Assembly: GCF_003323735.1 (NCBI RefSeq)
Contig: NZ_QOIM01000032.1
Coordinates: 1-64,000 of the forward strand
DNA from: Streptomyces reniochalinae
GTDB taxonomy: Bacteria; Actinomycetota; Actinomycetes; Streptomycetales; Streptomycetaceae
Direction: 5' to 3'
DNA: 64,000 nucleotides
A program made the position numbers and the translations under genes. This document shows, one piece after another, positions 36,049 to 46,942 of the stretch. A model generated the notes under the pieces. It saw only the letters and a program-made list of their open reading frames with translations, did no database searches and was not told the DNA's origin. The first letter of the stretch is position 1, and each line of letters starts with the position of its first letter.

Positions 36049-36528
36049 TCAGCGGTCGGCTCGGCTCGCGGCGTCCGCAGCCGAGCCCTCCTCCGGGCCG
36101 CCCTGGTCGACGAGGGCGCGCAGCGCGCGGGCCTGGGCCAGCGCCTGCCGCTTGGCGATGCCGGGCTGGATGCCCATGGCGGGGAGGCTGGTGCCGTCCG
36201 CCAGGTCGAGCGAGACCCAGGGGTCACCCGGACGCAGCCGTACGGCGATGATCTGCGCCCATTCGAGGCGGCGCCTGGTCGTCAGGTTGACGACGGTGAC
36301 CCCCCGCGGGTCGACGGTCAGCTGTGGACGGCTCAGCAGCGCCAGTACGGCGAGGAAGAGCGCACCGGTGACGATGAAGCTGGCCCGCTCGCCGCCCCCC
36401 ATCTCAAGCATCAGTGCGACGACGGTGAGGGCGACGAACACGACGACACCGGCCGTCATGAGCACCACACGGGTACGCGTGGGCCGGAACGTGACGGGGA
36501 GCGCGGGCAGTTCGGCGCTGTCGGTCAT
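36049..36528 (-). CDS. PH-domain membrane-anchored protein
   Basis: The 159-residue product has a hydrophobic hairpin of two TM segments (about 20-70) followed by a bacterial PH-like domain (LTVDPRGVTVVNLTTRRRLEWAQIIAV) with DPWVSLDLADGTSLP. Function is unknown. It follows hisG by 40 bp on the same strand, a common streptomycete arrangement, so it is probably co-transcribed without being a histidine enzyme. Confidence 0.85.
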   Translation of the reverse strand: MTDSAELPALPVTFRPTRTRVVLMTAGVVVFVALTVVALMLEMGGGERASFIVTGALFLAVLALLSRPQLTVDPRGVTVVNLTTRRRLEWAQIIAVRLRPGDPWVSLDLADGTSLPAMGIQPGIAKRQALAQARALRALVDQGGPEEGSAADAASRADR

Positions 36529-36568
36529 GGCAAGGCTCCGGTGCCGGGTCGTCGGGGAGGGGCGGGTG

Positions 36569-37420
36569 TCACAGCCGACAGGCGTGGATGCCGGTGGTGA
36601 GGATCGCGCGGGCGCCCAGGTCGTAGAGGTCGTCCATGATCCGCTGCGCGTCGCTGGTGCGGACCATGGAGCGGACGGCGACCCAGCCCTGGTCGTGCAG
36701 CGGCGAGATGGTCGGCGACTCGAGGCCCGGGGTGAGCGCGACGGCCTCCTCCAGGTGCTCGGCGCGGATGTCGTAGTCCATCATCACGTAGGTGCGGGCC
36801 ACCAGGACGCCCTGGAGGCGGCGCAGGAACTGCTGCACCTTGGGGTTCTCCTGCTCCTCGCCTCCGCTCCTGCGGATCACGACGGCCTCGGACTGCAAGA
36901 TCGGCTCGCCGACGACCTCCAGGCCCGCGTTGCGCAGCGAGGTGCCCGTCTCCACCACGTCCGCGATCACCTGGGCGACACCCAGCTCGATGGCCGTCTC
37001 CACGGCGCCGTCGAGGTGGACGACCGAGGCGTCGATGCCCTTGTCCGCCAGGTGCCGGGCGACGATGCCCTCGTAGGAGGTGGCGACCGTCAGTCCCCGC
37101 AGGTCGTCGGGCGAGGTGATCGTGCCGGGCTTGGCCGCGTAGCGGAAGGTCGAGCGGGCGAAGCCGAGCGGCAGCAGCTCCTCGGCCCGCGCGCCCGAGT
37201 CCAGCAGCAGGTCGCGCCCCGTAATGCCGATGTCGAGGCGTCCGGAGCTGACGTAGATGGCGATGTCGCGGGGGCGCAGGTAGAAGAACTCGACCTCGTT
37301 CTCCGGGTCCACCAGGACGAGTTCCTTGGAGGCCTTGCGCTGCTGGTAGCCGGCCTCATGCAGCATCTCCCCCGCAGGGCCGGAGAGGGAACCCTTGTTG
37401 GGGACGGCGATGCGCAGCAT
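36569..37420 (-). CDS. hisG: ATP phosphoribosyltransferase (long form)
   Basis: The 283-residue product catalyses the first step of histidine synthesis, joining ATP and PRPP. Seen: MLRIAVPNKGSLSGPAGEML, RPRDIAIYVSSGRLDIGITG, and the PRPP-binding ADVVETGTSLRNAGL. A C-terminal ACT-like regulatory domain (about 210-283, with GLESPTISPLHDQGW) marks the histidine-feedback-regulated long form, which needs no HisZ. It is 78 bp downstream of hisE. Confidence 0.97.
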   Translation of the reverse strand: MLRIAVPNKGSLSGPAGEMLHEAGYQQRKASKELVLVDPENEVEFFYLRPRDIAIYVSSGRLDIGITGRDLLLDSGARAEELLPLGFARSTFRYAAKPGTITSPDDLRGLTVATSYEGIVARHLADKGIDASVVHLDGAVETAIELGVAQVIADVVETGTSLRNAGLEVVGEPILQSEAVVIRRSGGEEQENPKVQQFLRRLQGVLVARTYVMMDYDIRAEHLEEAVALTPGLESPTISPLHDQGWVAVRSMVRTSDAQRIMDDLYDLGARAILTTGIHACRL

Positions 37421-37498
37421 GGGAGGGCTTCCTTCGGTGGGTGGTGTGGTGGTTTGCGGGGGCCGCGAGAATGCCGGGGCGCGAGAACGCAGCCGGGC

Positions 37499-37771
37499 TC
37501 AGAGGTGAGCGTATACGTCGTCGAGGGCGATGCCCTTGGCGGCCATGAGCACCTGGAGATGGTAGAGGAGCTGCGAGATCTCCTCCGCCGTACGCGCGTC
37601 GCTCTCGTACTCGGCGGCCATCCAGACCTCGGCGGCCTCCTCCACGACCTTCTTGCCGATGGCGTGCACGCCCGCGGCGGCGAGCTCGGCGGTGCGGGAG
37701 GTCGCGGGGTCGCCGTGGGCGGCCTTGTGCTGCAACTCGGTGAAGAGCTGCTCGAATGTCTTGTTCGCCAT
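37499..37771 (-). CDS. hisE: Phosphoribosyl-ATP pyrophosphatase
   Basis: The 90-residue product performs the second histidine step, hydrolysing phosphoribosyl-ATP. The MazG-like metal-binding helices read [20 protein letters not shown] and [18 protein letters not shown], with the usual C-terminal [11 protein letters not shown] 37771 gives the family-standard [10 protein letters not shown] start, in preference to a GTG/ATG slightly upstream. It lies 34 bp after ribH, so histidine and riboflavin genes share a transcript. Confidence 0.95.
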   Translation of the reverse strand: MANKTFEQLFTELQHKAAHGDPATSRTAELAAAGVHAIGKKVVEEAAEVWMAAEYESDARTAEEISQLLYHLQVLMAAKGIALDDVYAHL

Positions 37772-37805
37772 GGTGTCTGCCACCCTACGCGGTCCCGGCG
37801 GCCGC

Positions 37806-38291
37806 TCAGCGCCAGGGTTCGGCCACCGTCCTGAGGGTCGTGGCCGTCGCCACGGCGGCGGTGACCGCCTCGTGGCCCTTGTCCTCGCTGGAGTGCGGCA
37901 GACCGGCGCGGGCGAGGGCCTGTTCGTCGTCGTCGCAGGTCAGCACGCCGAAGCCGATGGGGACGCCGCTGCGCACGGCCACGTCGGTGAGGCCCTGGGT
38001 GACCCCCTGGCAGACGTAGTCGAAGTGCGGGGTGCCGCCGCGGATGACGACACCGAGCGCGACGATCGCGTCGTAGCCGCGGTCGGCGAGAACCTTGGCG
38101 ACGACGGGCAGCTCGAAGCTGCCGGGGACGCGCAGCACGGTGGGCTCGTCGATGCCCAGCTCGCCCAGCGCCCGCAGCGCGCCGTCGACGAGGCCGTCCA
38201 TCACCTGCTGGTGCCACTGCGCCGCCACCACGGCCACCCGCAGGTCCTGGCAGTTCTTGACGGTCAGTTCGGGTGCGCCCTTGCCGCTCAC
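37806..38291 (-). CDS. ribH: 6,7-dimethyl-8-ribityllumazine synthase
   Basis: The 161-residue product condenses the pyrimidine intermediate with dihydroxybutanone phosphate to make lumazine. [34 protein letters not shown] and [13 protein letters not shown] match the active-site loops. The catalytic His is in the TPHFDYVC stretch. The GTG start at 38291 has GAGGAG 4 nt upstream. It forms icosahedral or pentameric assemblies in the family. Confidence 0.96.
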   Translation of the reverse strand: MSGKGAPELTVKNCQDLRVAVVAAQWHQQVMDGLVDGALRALGELGIDEPTVLRVPGSFELPVVAKVLADRGYDAIVALGVVIRGGTPHFDYVCQGVTQGLTDVAVRSGVPIGFGVLTCDDDEQALARAGLPHSSEDKGHEAVTAAVATATTLRTVAEPWR

Positions 38292-38350
38292 GGTGCTCCT
38301 CGCAGGTGTCTGGTGTGCTGTGGATGGTCTCGTCCGGTACCGCGCGGCCG

Positions 38351-39724
<1,374 letters not shown>

Positions 39725-39788
39725 CAGCGGGCTCCTTCTTCCTTGCAGGGCGCCGGCCTGCGGTGCGCCGGCCTGTGAGCGGCGCCGC

Positions 39789-40472
39789 TCACAACGCGGC
39801 TCCGGTCGGGCCCAGCGCGGGCTCCTTACGGGTTCCCGCCGGGGCGCGGGCATCGCTGCGGGACCGCTGCCACCAGTCACGCAGTCCCCAGAGCACCAGG
39901 CCGAGGTAGACGACGTAGACGAGTCCTGAGAAGGCCAGCCCGCTGCTGAAGGCCAGCGGCACGCCGACCACGTCGACCAGCAGCCAGGCGAACCAGAACT
40001 CCACCAGGCCACGCGCCTGGGCGACCATGGCGGCCAGCGTGCCGACGAAGATGTAGGCGTCGGCCCACGGGCTCCAGGAGAGGGCCGGAACGAGGCTGAA
40101 GAGGACGCCGACGGCCACCGTGCCCAGCGCGGTGCCCAGCGCGAGGACCCCGCGCTCGCGCCGGCCGGCGAACCGTACGGCGATGGAGCCGTCCTGCGCC
40201 CGCTGGTTGCCGCGCCGCCACTGGTACCAGCCCCACAGGGCCACCACGATCACCAGGAGCTGCTTGCCGACACCGCCGGCCAGGTGCGCGGAGGCGAACG
40301 CGCCGACGAGTACCAGCCCGGAGAGGAACTGCGCGGGCCACGTCGCGATGGAGCGGCGCCAGCCGAGCGCGAGCGCTATCAGCCCGATGGTGTTGCCCAG
40401 CATGTCGGACCAGATGACGCGCTGCCCGAAGACGGTGAACGCCTCGGTGTTGAGCCACTCGAAGACGTTCAC
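39789..40472 (-). CDS. ribM: PnuC-family riboflavin transporter
   Basis: The 227-residue product has about 7 TM helices and the PnuC family aromatic motif WGWYQWRRG plus [21 protein letters not shown]. PnuC proteins are facilitators of vitamin-type nucleosides. When encoded inside a rib operon in actinobacteria they are the riboflavin transporter RibM. It is coupled to ribE by ATGA overlap and is under the same FMN riboswitch. A nicotinamide-riboside role is less likely from context. Confidence 0.88.
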   Translation of the reverse strand: MNVFEWLNTEAFTVFGQRVIWSDMLGNTIGLIALALGWRRSIATWPAQFLSGLVLVGAFASAHLAGGVGKQLLVIVVALWGWYQWRRGNQRAQDGSIAVRFAGRRERGVLALGTALGTVAVGVLFSLVPALSWSPWADAYIFVGTLAAMVAQARGLVEFWFAWLLVDVVGVPLAFSSGLAFSGLVYVVYLGLVLWGLRDWWQRSRSDARAPAGTRKEPALGPTGAAL

Positions 40473-41125
40473 CGCGCCCCTTCCCTCTCTCCCCTGCTCA
40501 GGGTCTCGCGGCCGTCCGGGGTCTCGCGGCCGGTGGGCGCGGCGCCCATCAGCCGCTCCACGTACTTGGCCAGGACGTCGACCTCCAGGTTCACCGGGTC
40601 GCCAGGCTGCTTGGTGCCGAGCGTGGTCAGGGCGAGCGTGGTGGGGATGAGGGAGACGGTGAAGTGGGCCTCCCCCGCCTCCACCACGGTCAGGCTGATG
40701 CCGTCCACCGTGATCGAGCCCTTCTCCACCACGTACCTGCCGAGCCCGTCGGGCAGGGCGACGGTGATCTCGGTGCCGCTGTCCTTGTCGTTGCGGGCCG
40801 TGATGGTGCCCCTGCCATCGACGTGCCCCTGCACGAGATGGCCGTCGAGCCTCCCGCCCAGCGCCATGGGGCGCTCCAGGTTGACGGGCGAGCCGGCCTT
40901 CAGCGCGCCGAGGCCGGAGCGGTGCAGGGTCTCCGCCATGACGTCGGCGGTGAAGACGCCGTTACTCGTCTCGACGACGGTCAGGCACACGCCGTTGACG
41001 GCGATCGAGTCTCCGTGGCCCGCGTCCGCCGTGACGCGGGGTCCGCGCAGCCGCAGCCGTGCCGCCTCGCCCCGGTCCTCGACGGCGACGACCTCGCCCA
41101 GCTCTTCCACGATTCCGGTGAACAC
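40469..41125 (-). CDS. ribE: Riboflavin synthase, alpha subunit
   Basis: The 218-residue product dismutates two lumazines to riboflavin. It consists of two lumazine-binding repeats: MFTGIVEELGEVVAV, SIAVNGVCLTVVE and MAETLHRSGLG in the first, and GHVDGRGTI, SITVDGISLTVVEAG and IPTTLALTTLG in the second. It is complete. It follows ribD directly, with no spacing. Confidence 0.96.
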   Translation of the reverse strand: MFTGIVEELGEVVAVEDRGEAARLRLRGPRVTADAGHGDSIAVNGVCLTVVETSNGVFTADVMAETLHRSGLGALKAGSPVNLERPMALGGRLDGHLVQGHVDGRGTITARNDKDSGTEITVALPDGLGRYVVEKGSITVDGISLTVVEAGEAHFTVSLIPTTLALTTLGTKQPGDPVNLEVDVLAKYVERLMGAAPTGRETPDGRETLSRGEREGAR

Positions 41126-42355
41126 TCAGGACTCCTCTGGTTGCTCGGGCGGCTTCTCCGCTCCGGCGGTGGCGGCAGCGGCGGCGGTGTGGGCCGTCCC
41201 GGGTGCCGTGCCGCCCACGGCGGTGATCCGCAGGTCGGGGCCGAGTCGCACGGTCTCGCTCACGGTCAGCCGCAACGCCTGGGCGAGCGTGCTGATTCCG
41301 GCCTCGCCCAGCGCCGGCGGCCCGGCCCCCAGCAGCACGGGCGCCAGATAGCCGACCACCCGGTCGACCAGGCCCGCGGCGACGAACGCGCCGGCGAGGG
41401 TGGCGCCGCCCTCCAGCAGCACGGAGCGCACACCGCGTCCGTGCAGGGCCGCCAGCAGGGTGGTCAGGTCGAGCCCGGGCCCCTCGGGCGCCCGGGGCAG
41501 CCGCAGCAGTGCGGCATCGCCCTCGGCGCCGCGCAGCGCGGTTTCCAGAGCCCCGGCGTCCGCGTCGCCGGCGACGGCGACGAGGGTGGGCGCCACGGGG
41601 TCGAGGACGCGTGCCCCGGGCCCGACGGCGGCGGCCTCGCTGTCGACGACGACGCGGAGCGGCTGGATGGCGCCGGGGATTCCGCGCACGGCCAGGTGCG
41701 GATCGTCGGCGCGTGCCGTGCCGGAACCGACGAGCACCGCGTCGGACTCGGCGCGCAGCCTGTGCACGTCGGTGCGGGCCTCTGCGGAGGTGATCCAGCG
41801 GCTGGAGCGGTCGGCCGCGGCGGTGCGCCCGTCGAGCGTGGCGGCGTACTTCCAGGTCACGTAGGGGCGGCCGTGCAGCACCGAGGTCAGCCACGCCACG
41901 TTGCCCGCGGCCGCCTCGTCGGCCAGCAGCCCGCCCTCGACGTCGACACCGGCGGCCGCGAGGGTACGGGCGCCGCCTGCGGCCCCTGGGCTCGGGTCGG
42001 AGACGGCGTAGACGACGCGCGAGACCCCCGCGGCGACGAGCGCCCGCGAGCACGGTCCGGTGCGTCCGGTGTGGTCACAGGGCTCCAGCGTGACGACCGC
42101 GGTGCCGCCGCGCGCGTCGTCGCCCGCCTCGGCGAGGGCGTGGACCTCGGCGTGCGGCCCGCCGGCGCGCTGATGCCAGCCCTCCCCCACGGTCCGGCCC
42201 GCACGGTCGAGGACGACGCAGCCCACGACCGGGTTCGGACTGGTGGAGCCGAGCCCCCGCGCGGCGAGGGCGAGGGCGCGGCGCATGGCATCGCGCTCGG
42301 CCTGCGGCGCGGACGGCGCCTGGGGGTGGGGGGCCACCGGGTCCTCCTGCCTCAT
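41126..42355 (-). CDS. ribD: Bifunctional pyrimidine deaminase / reductase
   Basis: The 409-residue product carries out deamination then side-chain reduction of the riboflavin pyrimidine. The deaminase half has the zinc site PHAEVHAL plus TLEPCDHTGRTGPCSRAL, preceded by TSPNPVVGCVVLD. The reductase half has PYVTWKYAATLDGRTA, SGTARADDPHLAVR and LLEGGATLAGAFVAAGLVD. ATG 42355 starts MRQEDPVAP, with the conserved domain from residue 20. It is the first gene after the FMN riboswitch. Confidence 0.94.
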   Translation of the reverse strand: MRQEDPVAPHPQAPSAPQAERDAMRRALALAARGLGSTSPNPVVGCVVLDRAGRTVGEGWHQRAGGPHAEVHALAEAGDDARGGTAVVTLEPCDHTGRTGPCSRALVAAGVSRVVYAVSDPSPGAAGGARTLAAAGVDVEGGLLADEAAAGNVAWLTSVLHGRPYVTWKYAATLDGRTAAADRSSRWITSAEARTDVHRLRAESDAVLVGSGTARADDPHLAVRGIPGAIQPLRVVVDSEAAAVGPGARVLDPVAPTLVAVAGDADAGALETALRGAEGDAALLRLPRAPEGPGLDLTTLLAALHGRGVRSVLLEGGATLAGAFVAAGLVDRVVGYLAPVLLGAGPPALGEAGISTLAQALRLTVSETVRLGPDLRITAVGGTAPGTAHTAAAAATAGAEKPPEQPEES

Positions 42356-42510
42356 CGGGCACGGACTCCGGGGCTCGCTCGAGGGACCTCGAGGGACGAG
42401 GGCGGACACGCATCCGGTGGGAAACCGGCCGGGGCGGAGGACCCGCTTCGAGGCTGCTGCCCGGGCGGGGCCGCCGACGAGGACGGCGTACCGGCTTCGG
42501 CCCGCCGCGC

Positions 42511-42640
42511 ACTGCCTCCCATCCGGACTTTCACCGTCGGTCCAGGAATCTCACCTGGTCAACCGGCCGCTGGCTGCGGGCGGGTCGCGGACTGTAACCG
42601 CCGGTTCGGACTTTCACCGACCCCGGAGTGCGCTGACGTC
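42511..42640 (-). promoter_or_regulatory. FMN riboswitch (RFN element)
   Basis: Reading the minus strand, the RNA contains GGTGAAAGTCCG twice (around 42605 and 42530), ACCGGCGGTTACAGTCCGCGA and TGACCAGGTGAGATTCCTGG, and ends GGATGGGAGGCAGT. These are the hallmark strands of the six-helix FMN aptamer. It lies about 155 nt upstream of ribD. FMN binding should reduce expression of ribD-ribE-ribM-ribBA-ribH-hisE. Confidence 0.97.
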
Positions 42641-42643
42641 ACT

Positions 42644-42675
42644 GGTACTCCCCCAGCCTTCGGCCGGGAGGTACC
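42644..42675. repeat. GGTACC inverted repeat
   Basis: GGTACTCCCCCAGCC pairs with GGCCGGGAGGTACC around TTC, leaving one G-T and a few mismatches. Similar GGTACCTCCC hairpins are scattered in streptomycete intergenic DNA. It abuts the riboswitch 5' end and may end transcription from either side. Confidence 0.6.
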
Positions 42676-42787
42676 CCAAGTCTGCCACGCGGAAGCGGGA
42701 CCCATGCGGGCGGACGCTGTGTGCTGACTCACAGTGGCCGAAAACAGCGCCTCCGTATCCGCGCCCTGCGCTCGTGTACGCCCCGCG

Positions 42788-42830
42788 CAGGTGTCAGCCC
42801 TGTGCAGGTGTCAGCCCTGTACAGGTGTTC
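42788..42830 (+). repeat. 17-bp tandem repeat, 2.5 copies
   Basis: CAGGTGTCAGCCCTGTG (42788-42804) is followed at once by CAGGTGTCAGCCCTGTA (42805-42821) and a partial CAGGTGTTC. It lies 150 bp before the MFS gene start and might bind a regulator. Confidence 0.75.
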
Positions 42831-42979
42831 GAACCGGCCGCGGGCCGGGCACGATCAGCGCGGGACACCGGCGGGGTCCCCACGGCCGGCGCCGGTGGCG
42901 GTCCCGGCCGCGCGGCGCCTCTCGCGAGACGAGTGGCGACGGCGGGACACGGGCGGCGGCAAGGGGAGACAGGGACAGG

Positions 42980-44326
42980 ATGCAGACGGGCGACAGCCGG
43001 CGGGAGCCGGATGCGAGGACGGACACCGCGCCCGGCGACCGGCGGCTCGACGGGCGCGCGACAGTGCCCGACGACGGGCGCGCGACGGCGTCCGTGGGGA
43101 GCGACCGGGTGCGCGACGCGCGCTTGGAGGCCACCGCGGCGGGCACTTCCGGCCAATCACGCCCCGGCCGGGAGGTACGGCGAGCGAGGGTGGCCGTCTC
43201 CGTTGTCTTCGCCGTGCACGGCACGGCCAGCGGCACCTTCGCCACCCGCATCCCCTGGCTGCGCGAAAACCTCGGCCTCAGCCCCGGCTGGCTGGGACTG
43301 GCACTGGTGTTCATGACGGTGGGCGCCTCCGCCGCCATGCCGCTCTCCGCCCGCCTCGCCCACAGGTACGGCCCCCGGCGCGCCCTCGCCTGGGTGTCCC
43401 TGGTCTGCTGCGCGGGCCTTGTGCTGCCGCCGCAGGCACCCGCGCTGGGCTGGCTGTGCGTGGCCCTCTTCCTCTACGGGTGCGGGCTCGGGCTGATGGA
43501 CGTGGCCATGAACGCCCAGGGCGTACGCGTCGAGGCGGCGTACGGACGGTCGGTGATGTCGGGGCTGCACGGCCTGTGGAGCGTGGGCACCCTGGTCGGC
43601 GGCGCGGGCGGCGTACTGGCCGCCCACGCGGGCCTCGACGGGCGGGTCCACCTGGCTTCGGCCGCGCCGCTGCTGGGTGCGCTCGCGGTGGCCGCCGCGC
43701 ACTGGACACCGGGGACCGAGCCCGCGACCGCGCCGGACGCCGCCGACGGGGACGACGGCACCGAAGCGCCGCCCCGGTTCGCGCTGCCCTCACGCGGCGC
43801 GCTGGCCATCGGACTGCTGGGCTTCTGCGCGGTCTTCGCCGAGGGGGCCTCGATGGACTGGTCCGGCATCTATCTGGCCGACGTCACCGGAGCCGAACCA
43901 GGACTCGCCGCCTCCGCCTACACGGCGTTCGCCTGCACCATGGCCCTCGCCCGGCTGTCCGGCGACGCGGTGGTGCGGCGCTTCGGCCCCGTGGCGACGG
44001 TACGGGCCGGCGGAGTGCTCGCCGCGCTGGGCGCGGCGCTCGTCGTCGCCGCCCGCACACCCGCCGTGGCCGTCACCGGGTTCGCCCTCATCGGGGTCGG
44101 CATCGCCGTGGTGGTCCCGCTCTGCTTCGCCGCGGCGGGCCGCACCACCGCCACCGCGCCGGGACAGGCCATCGCCGGGGTCGCCACCCTGGCCTACGCC
44201 TCGGGCCTGGCCGCGCCCGCCATCGTCGGCTGGATCGCCCAGACGACCACGCTGTCGGTCTCCTTCGGCGTCGTCACCGCCCTGCTGCTGGGGCTGGTGG
44301 CCATGGCCACCGTCCTGCGCGCCTGA
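42980..44326 (+). CDS. MFS transporter (FucP/YbjJ-like)
   Basis: The 448-residue product has a 70-residue charged N-terminal region and then about 12 TM helices. ASGTFATRIPWLRENLGLSP and the following LGLALVFMTVGASAAMPLSA resemble the YbjJ/inner-membrane sugar-type MFS branch. LMDVAMNAQGVRVEAAYGRS in TM4-5 is also characteristic. The substrate is unknown. ATG 42980 is preceded by GGGACAGG. The gene is divergent from the rib operon, but nothing else links it to riboflavin. Confidence 0.8.
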   Translation: MQTGDSRREPDARTDTAPGDRRLDGRATVPDDGRATASVGSDRVRDARLEATAAGTSGQSRPGREVRRARVAVSVVFAVHGTASGTFATRIPWLRENLGLSPGWLGLALVFMTVGASAAMPLSARLAHRYGPRRALAWVSLVCCAGLVLPPQAPALGWLCVALFLYGCGLGLMDVAMNAQGVRVEAAYGRSVMSGLHGLWSVGTLVGGAGGVLAAHAGLDGRVHLASAAPLLGALAVAAAHWTPGTEPATAPDAADGDDGTEAPPRFALPSRGALAIGLLGFCAVFAEGASMDWSGIYLADVTGAEPGLAASAYTAFACTMALARLSGDAVVRRFGPVATVRAGGVLAALGAALVVAARTPAVAVTGFALIGVGIAVVVPLCFAAAGRTTATAPGQAIAGVATLAYASGLAAPAIVGWIAQTTTLSVSFGVVTALLLGLVAMATVLRA

Positions 44327-44545
44327 CGCTCGGCGCTGTGCCCGAGCCGGCTTCCCCGGCCTCTCGCGTCCCTGCGCCCCTGGGGGCGCTCCCGACGAAG
44401 GGTCCGTGCGTGCAGCGCCGAGCACCCCGGCGGGGGTACGCCGCCCCTGCGGTGGCGGCAGAGGTTGCGGGCGGGATAAGGGTGCGGGCGGTCGAACTAG
44501 GATGTGGGGCGATCAGAATCGGCCAGGAACAGAGCGGGAGCGATC

Positions 44546-45925
44546 ATGGGTGGGCTCGGCGTGCGGTGGAAGGTGCACGGGGACGGGCGAGTCCCCGCAC
44601 CCGGTGCCGTCGTGAAGCCCGACGAGCGGCTGTCCTGGCCGCGGACCGCGGGCCTGGGCGCCCAGCACGTGGTGGCCATGTTCGGTGCCAGCTTCGTGGC
44701 GCCCGTCCTGATGGGCCTCGACCCCAACCTCGCCATCATGATGTCCGGGTTCGCGACGATGTTCTTCCTGCTCGCGACCCGCGGCAGGGTACCGAGCTAC
44801 CTGGGGTGCAGCCTCTCCTTCGTCGGCGTGGCCGCCGTCATCCGCGGCCAGGGCGGCAGCAGCGCCACGGTGACCGGCGCGATCCTGGTGGTCGGTGCCG
44901 CGCTCCTCCTCGTCGGTATGGCGGTGCGCAAGTTCGGAGCGCGGATCATCCACGCGGCGATGCCGCCGGTGGTGACCGGCGCGGTCGTCATGCTGATCGG
45001 CTTCAACCTGGCACCGGTCACGGCGAGCACCTACTGGCCGCAGGACCAGTGGACGGCTCTGCTGACGATGCTGCTGACCGGCCTCGCCGTGGTGTGTCTG
45101 CGGGGTTTCTGGTCGCGCATCGCGATCTTCCTGGGGCTGGTCGTCGGGTACCTGCTCTCGTGGGGCCTCGATACGGTCTTCGGCCGGATCCACTCGCCGG
45201 ACGCGAGCGGGAAGACGGTGGACCACTGGCGGCTGGATCTGTCCGGGGTCGGGCAGGCCGACTGGTTCGGGCTGCCGTCGGTGCACGGCCCCGACTTCTC
45301 GTGGTCGGCGATCCTGGTGGCGCTGCCGGTGGTGATCGCGCTGGTCGCCGAGAACGCGGGCCATGTGAAGGCCGTCGGCGAGATGACGGGTGACCCGCTC
45401 GACGACCAACTCGGTACCGCGATCTCCGCGGACGGCGTGGGAAGCGTGCTCTCCACGGCGTTCGGCGGCCCGGCCACCACGACCTACTCGGAGAACATCG
45501 GGGTCATGGCCGCCACGCGCGTCTACTCGACGGCCGCGTACTGGGCGGCGGCGTGCTTCGCCCTGCTCTTCGGGCTCTGCCCCAAGTTCGGCGCGATCGT
45601 CGCGGCCATCCCCGGCGGGGTGCTCGGCGGCATCACCGTCATCCTGTACGGCATGATCGGCCTGCTCGGCGCGCAGATCTGGATCAACAACCGCGTGGAC
45701 ATGCGCAACCCGCTCAACCTGGTGCCGGTGGCCGCGGGCATCATCATCGGGGTCGGCGGCGTCTCCCTGAAGTTCACCGACACATTCGAGTTGAGCGGCA
45801 TCGCGCTGGGCACCCTCGTCGTCCTCACCGGCTACCACGTCCTCAAGGCGCTGGCACCGCCGCATCTCAAGGCGCAGGAGCCGCTGCTGGACGAGGGCAC
45901 CAGCGGCTACGACGAGAAGGAGTGA
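44546..45925 (+). CDS. Uracil/xanthine permease (NCS2 family)
   Basis: The 459-residue product is a nucleobase:cation symporter-2 with about 14 TM segments: AQHVVAMFGASFVAPVLMGL in TM1, the VVIALVAENAGHVKAVGEM substrate-binding helix with its conserved Glu, and TAFGGPATTTYSENIGVMAA. The last is the uracil-permease (UraA/PyrP) form. It imports uracil or a related base. ATG 44546 has GGGAG 5 nt upstream; an earlier in-frame ATG adds an arginine-rich leader. It probably works with purine/pyrimidine salvage elsewhere. Confidence 0.9.
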   Translation: MGGLGVRWKVHGDGRVPAPGAVVKPDERLSWPRTAGLGAQHVVAMFGASFVAPVLMGLDPNLAIMMSGFATMFFLLATRGRVPSYLGCSLSFVGVAAVIRGQGGSSATVTGAILVVGAALLLVGMAVRKFGARIIHAAMPPVVTGAVVMLIGFNLAPVTASTYWPQDQWTALLTMLLTGLAVVCLRGFWSRIAIFLGLVVGYLLSWGLDTVFGRIHSPDASGKTVDHWRLDLSGVGQADWFGLPSVHGPDFSWSAILVALPVVIALVAENAGHVKAVGEMTGDPLDDQLGTAISADGVGSVLSTAFGGPATTTYSENIGVMAATRVYSTAAYWAAACFALLFGLCPKFGAIVAAIPGGVLGGITVILYGMIGLLGAQIWINNRVDMRNPLNLVPVAAGIIIGVGGVSLKFTDTFELSGIALGTLVVLTGYHVLKALAPPHLKAQEPLLDEGTSGYDEKE

Positions 45926-46109
45926 GGCGGCGCGCCCTGCGCCGTCAGCTCGAAGTACCGTCCCCGGTGGTCCTCCCCCACCTCGCGCACGCCGACGGCC
46001 CGCGTCACCCGCTGTGAGGCCGAGATCGCCGAGACCGGCGTCCTCCGTCCGGGGGCCCTGCGGTGCGGGCCGGCTCCGTGGCGCGCGGCCGGCTGTCACG
46101 CTGCGTGGC

Positions 46110-46817
46110 ATGACCTCTACGGACCAGGTACCCGCGCAGCGCGCGGTGTCGTCGGCGTCGATTGCCGAAGTGACCGCTCGCATGCGGGAGATCGGCGCGA
46201 CACTGCCGCGCCAGGACGGGGTGGCCGTCTTCGACCGGGTGTATCTGTCGGTGACCGAGGAGTTGGAGCGGCGGCTGGTCTCCGGGCACTTCGCCGACCG
46301 CGCCGCCACCGGCGAGCTGGGCACGCGCTTCGCCCGGCGTTTCCTGGACGCGGTGGACGCCGAGGCCCAGGGGCTGCGCACGCCCGCGTGCTGGCGCCCG
46401 CTCTTCCGCTTCCGCCGCCATCCGTCCGTTCATCCGCTCCAGTTCGCCCTGGCGGGCGTCAACGCGCACATCTGCCACGACCTGCCGCTGGCGCTGGTGG
46501 ACACCTGCCAGGCGCTCGGGGCGGGTCCCGAGACGCTGGAGGCGGACTTCGAGCGGATCGGCGAGCTGCTGACGGGTCTTGAGGAGCGCATCCGCGAGGA
46601 GCTGATGCCGGGCCCCGACCTGCTGGACGTCGCCGATCCGCTGACGCACCTGATCGGTGCGTGGAGCCTGGAGCGGGCCAGATGCGGCGCGTGGGCCGCG
46701 TTCCGGGCGCTGTGGGGGCTGCGCACGTTCGGCGAACTGCTGGAGGACATGGCGGACGGGCTCGACTCGACGGTCGCCATGACGGGCCGCTGCCTGCTGA
46801 CGCCGCTGTGGCACTGA
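46110..46817 (+). CDS. DUF5995 family protein
   Basis: The 235-residue product contains FALAGVNAHICHDLPLALVDT, LRTPACWRPLFRFRRHPSVH and a helical C-terminus with RTFGELLEDMADGLDSTVAM. The N-A-H-I-x-H-D-L-P core is the signature of DUF5995, predicted all-helical proteins of unknown function in actinobacteria. The His/Asp residues could bind metal. Start ATG 46110 has no strong ribosome site. Confidence 0.75.
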   Translation: MTSTDQVPAQRAVSSASIAEVTARMREIGATLPRQDGVAVFDRVYLSVTEELERRLVSGHFADRAATGELGTRFARRFLDAVDAEAQGLRTPACWRPLFRFRRHPSVHPLQFALAGVNAHICHDLPLALVDTCQALGAGPETLEADFERIGELLTGLEERIREELMPGPDLLDVADPLTHLIGAWSLERARCGAWAAFRALWGLRTFGELLEDMADGLDSTVAMTGRCLLTPLWH

Positions 46818-46942
46818 GCGTCCGGGCCGGGGAGGCGCCATTGCCCTGAGGGACCTGATCGCGTAGGCAGGTACCACGGGCGCGGGGGACGGTCCCCGCC
46901 CGCAGGGCGCCGACGACGGGCGATCAGCTGACGGAGGGCGAC

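Larger units (their letters stand above)
42356..42979. other. Divergent regulatory region: riboswitch leader and MFS promoter side
   Basis: About 620 bp with no supported gene. It contains, right of ribD, the leader and FMN riboswitch, then a GGTACC-type hairpin, a 17-bp tandem repeat, and the region before the MFS start. The small frames here are GC-rich shadows. Confidence 0.6.

Noticed and set aside
45926..46109. A minus-strand coding fragment reading REVGEDHRGRYFELTAQGAP
   Set aside because: It looks mildly protein-like but has no start, no recognisable family and only about 35 residues.
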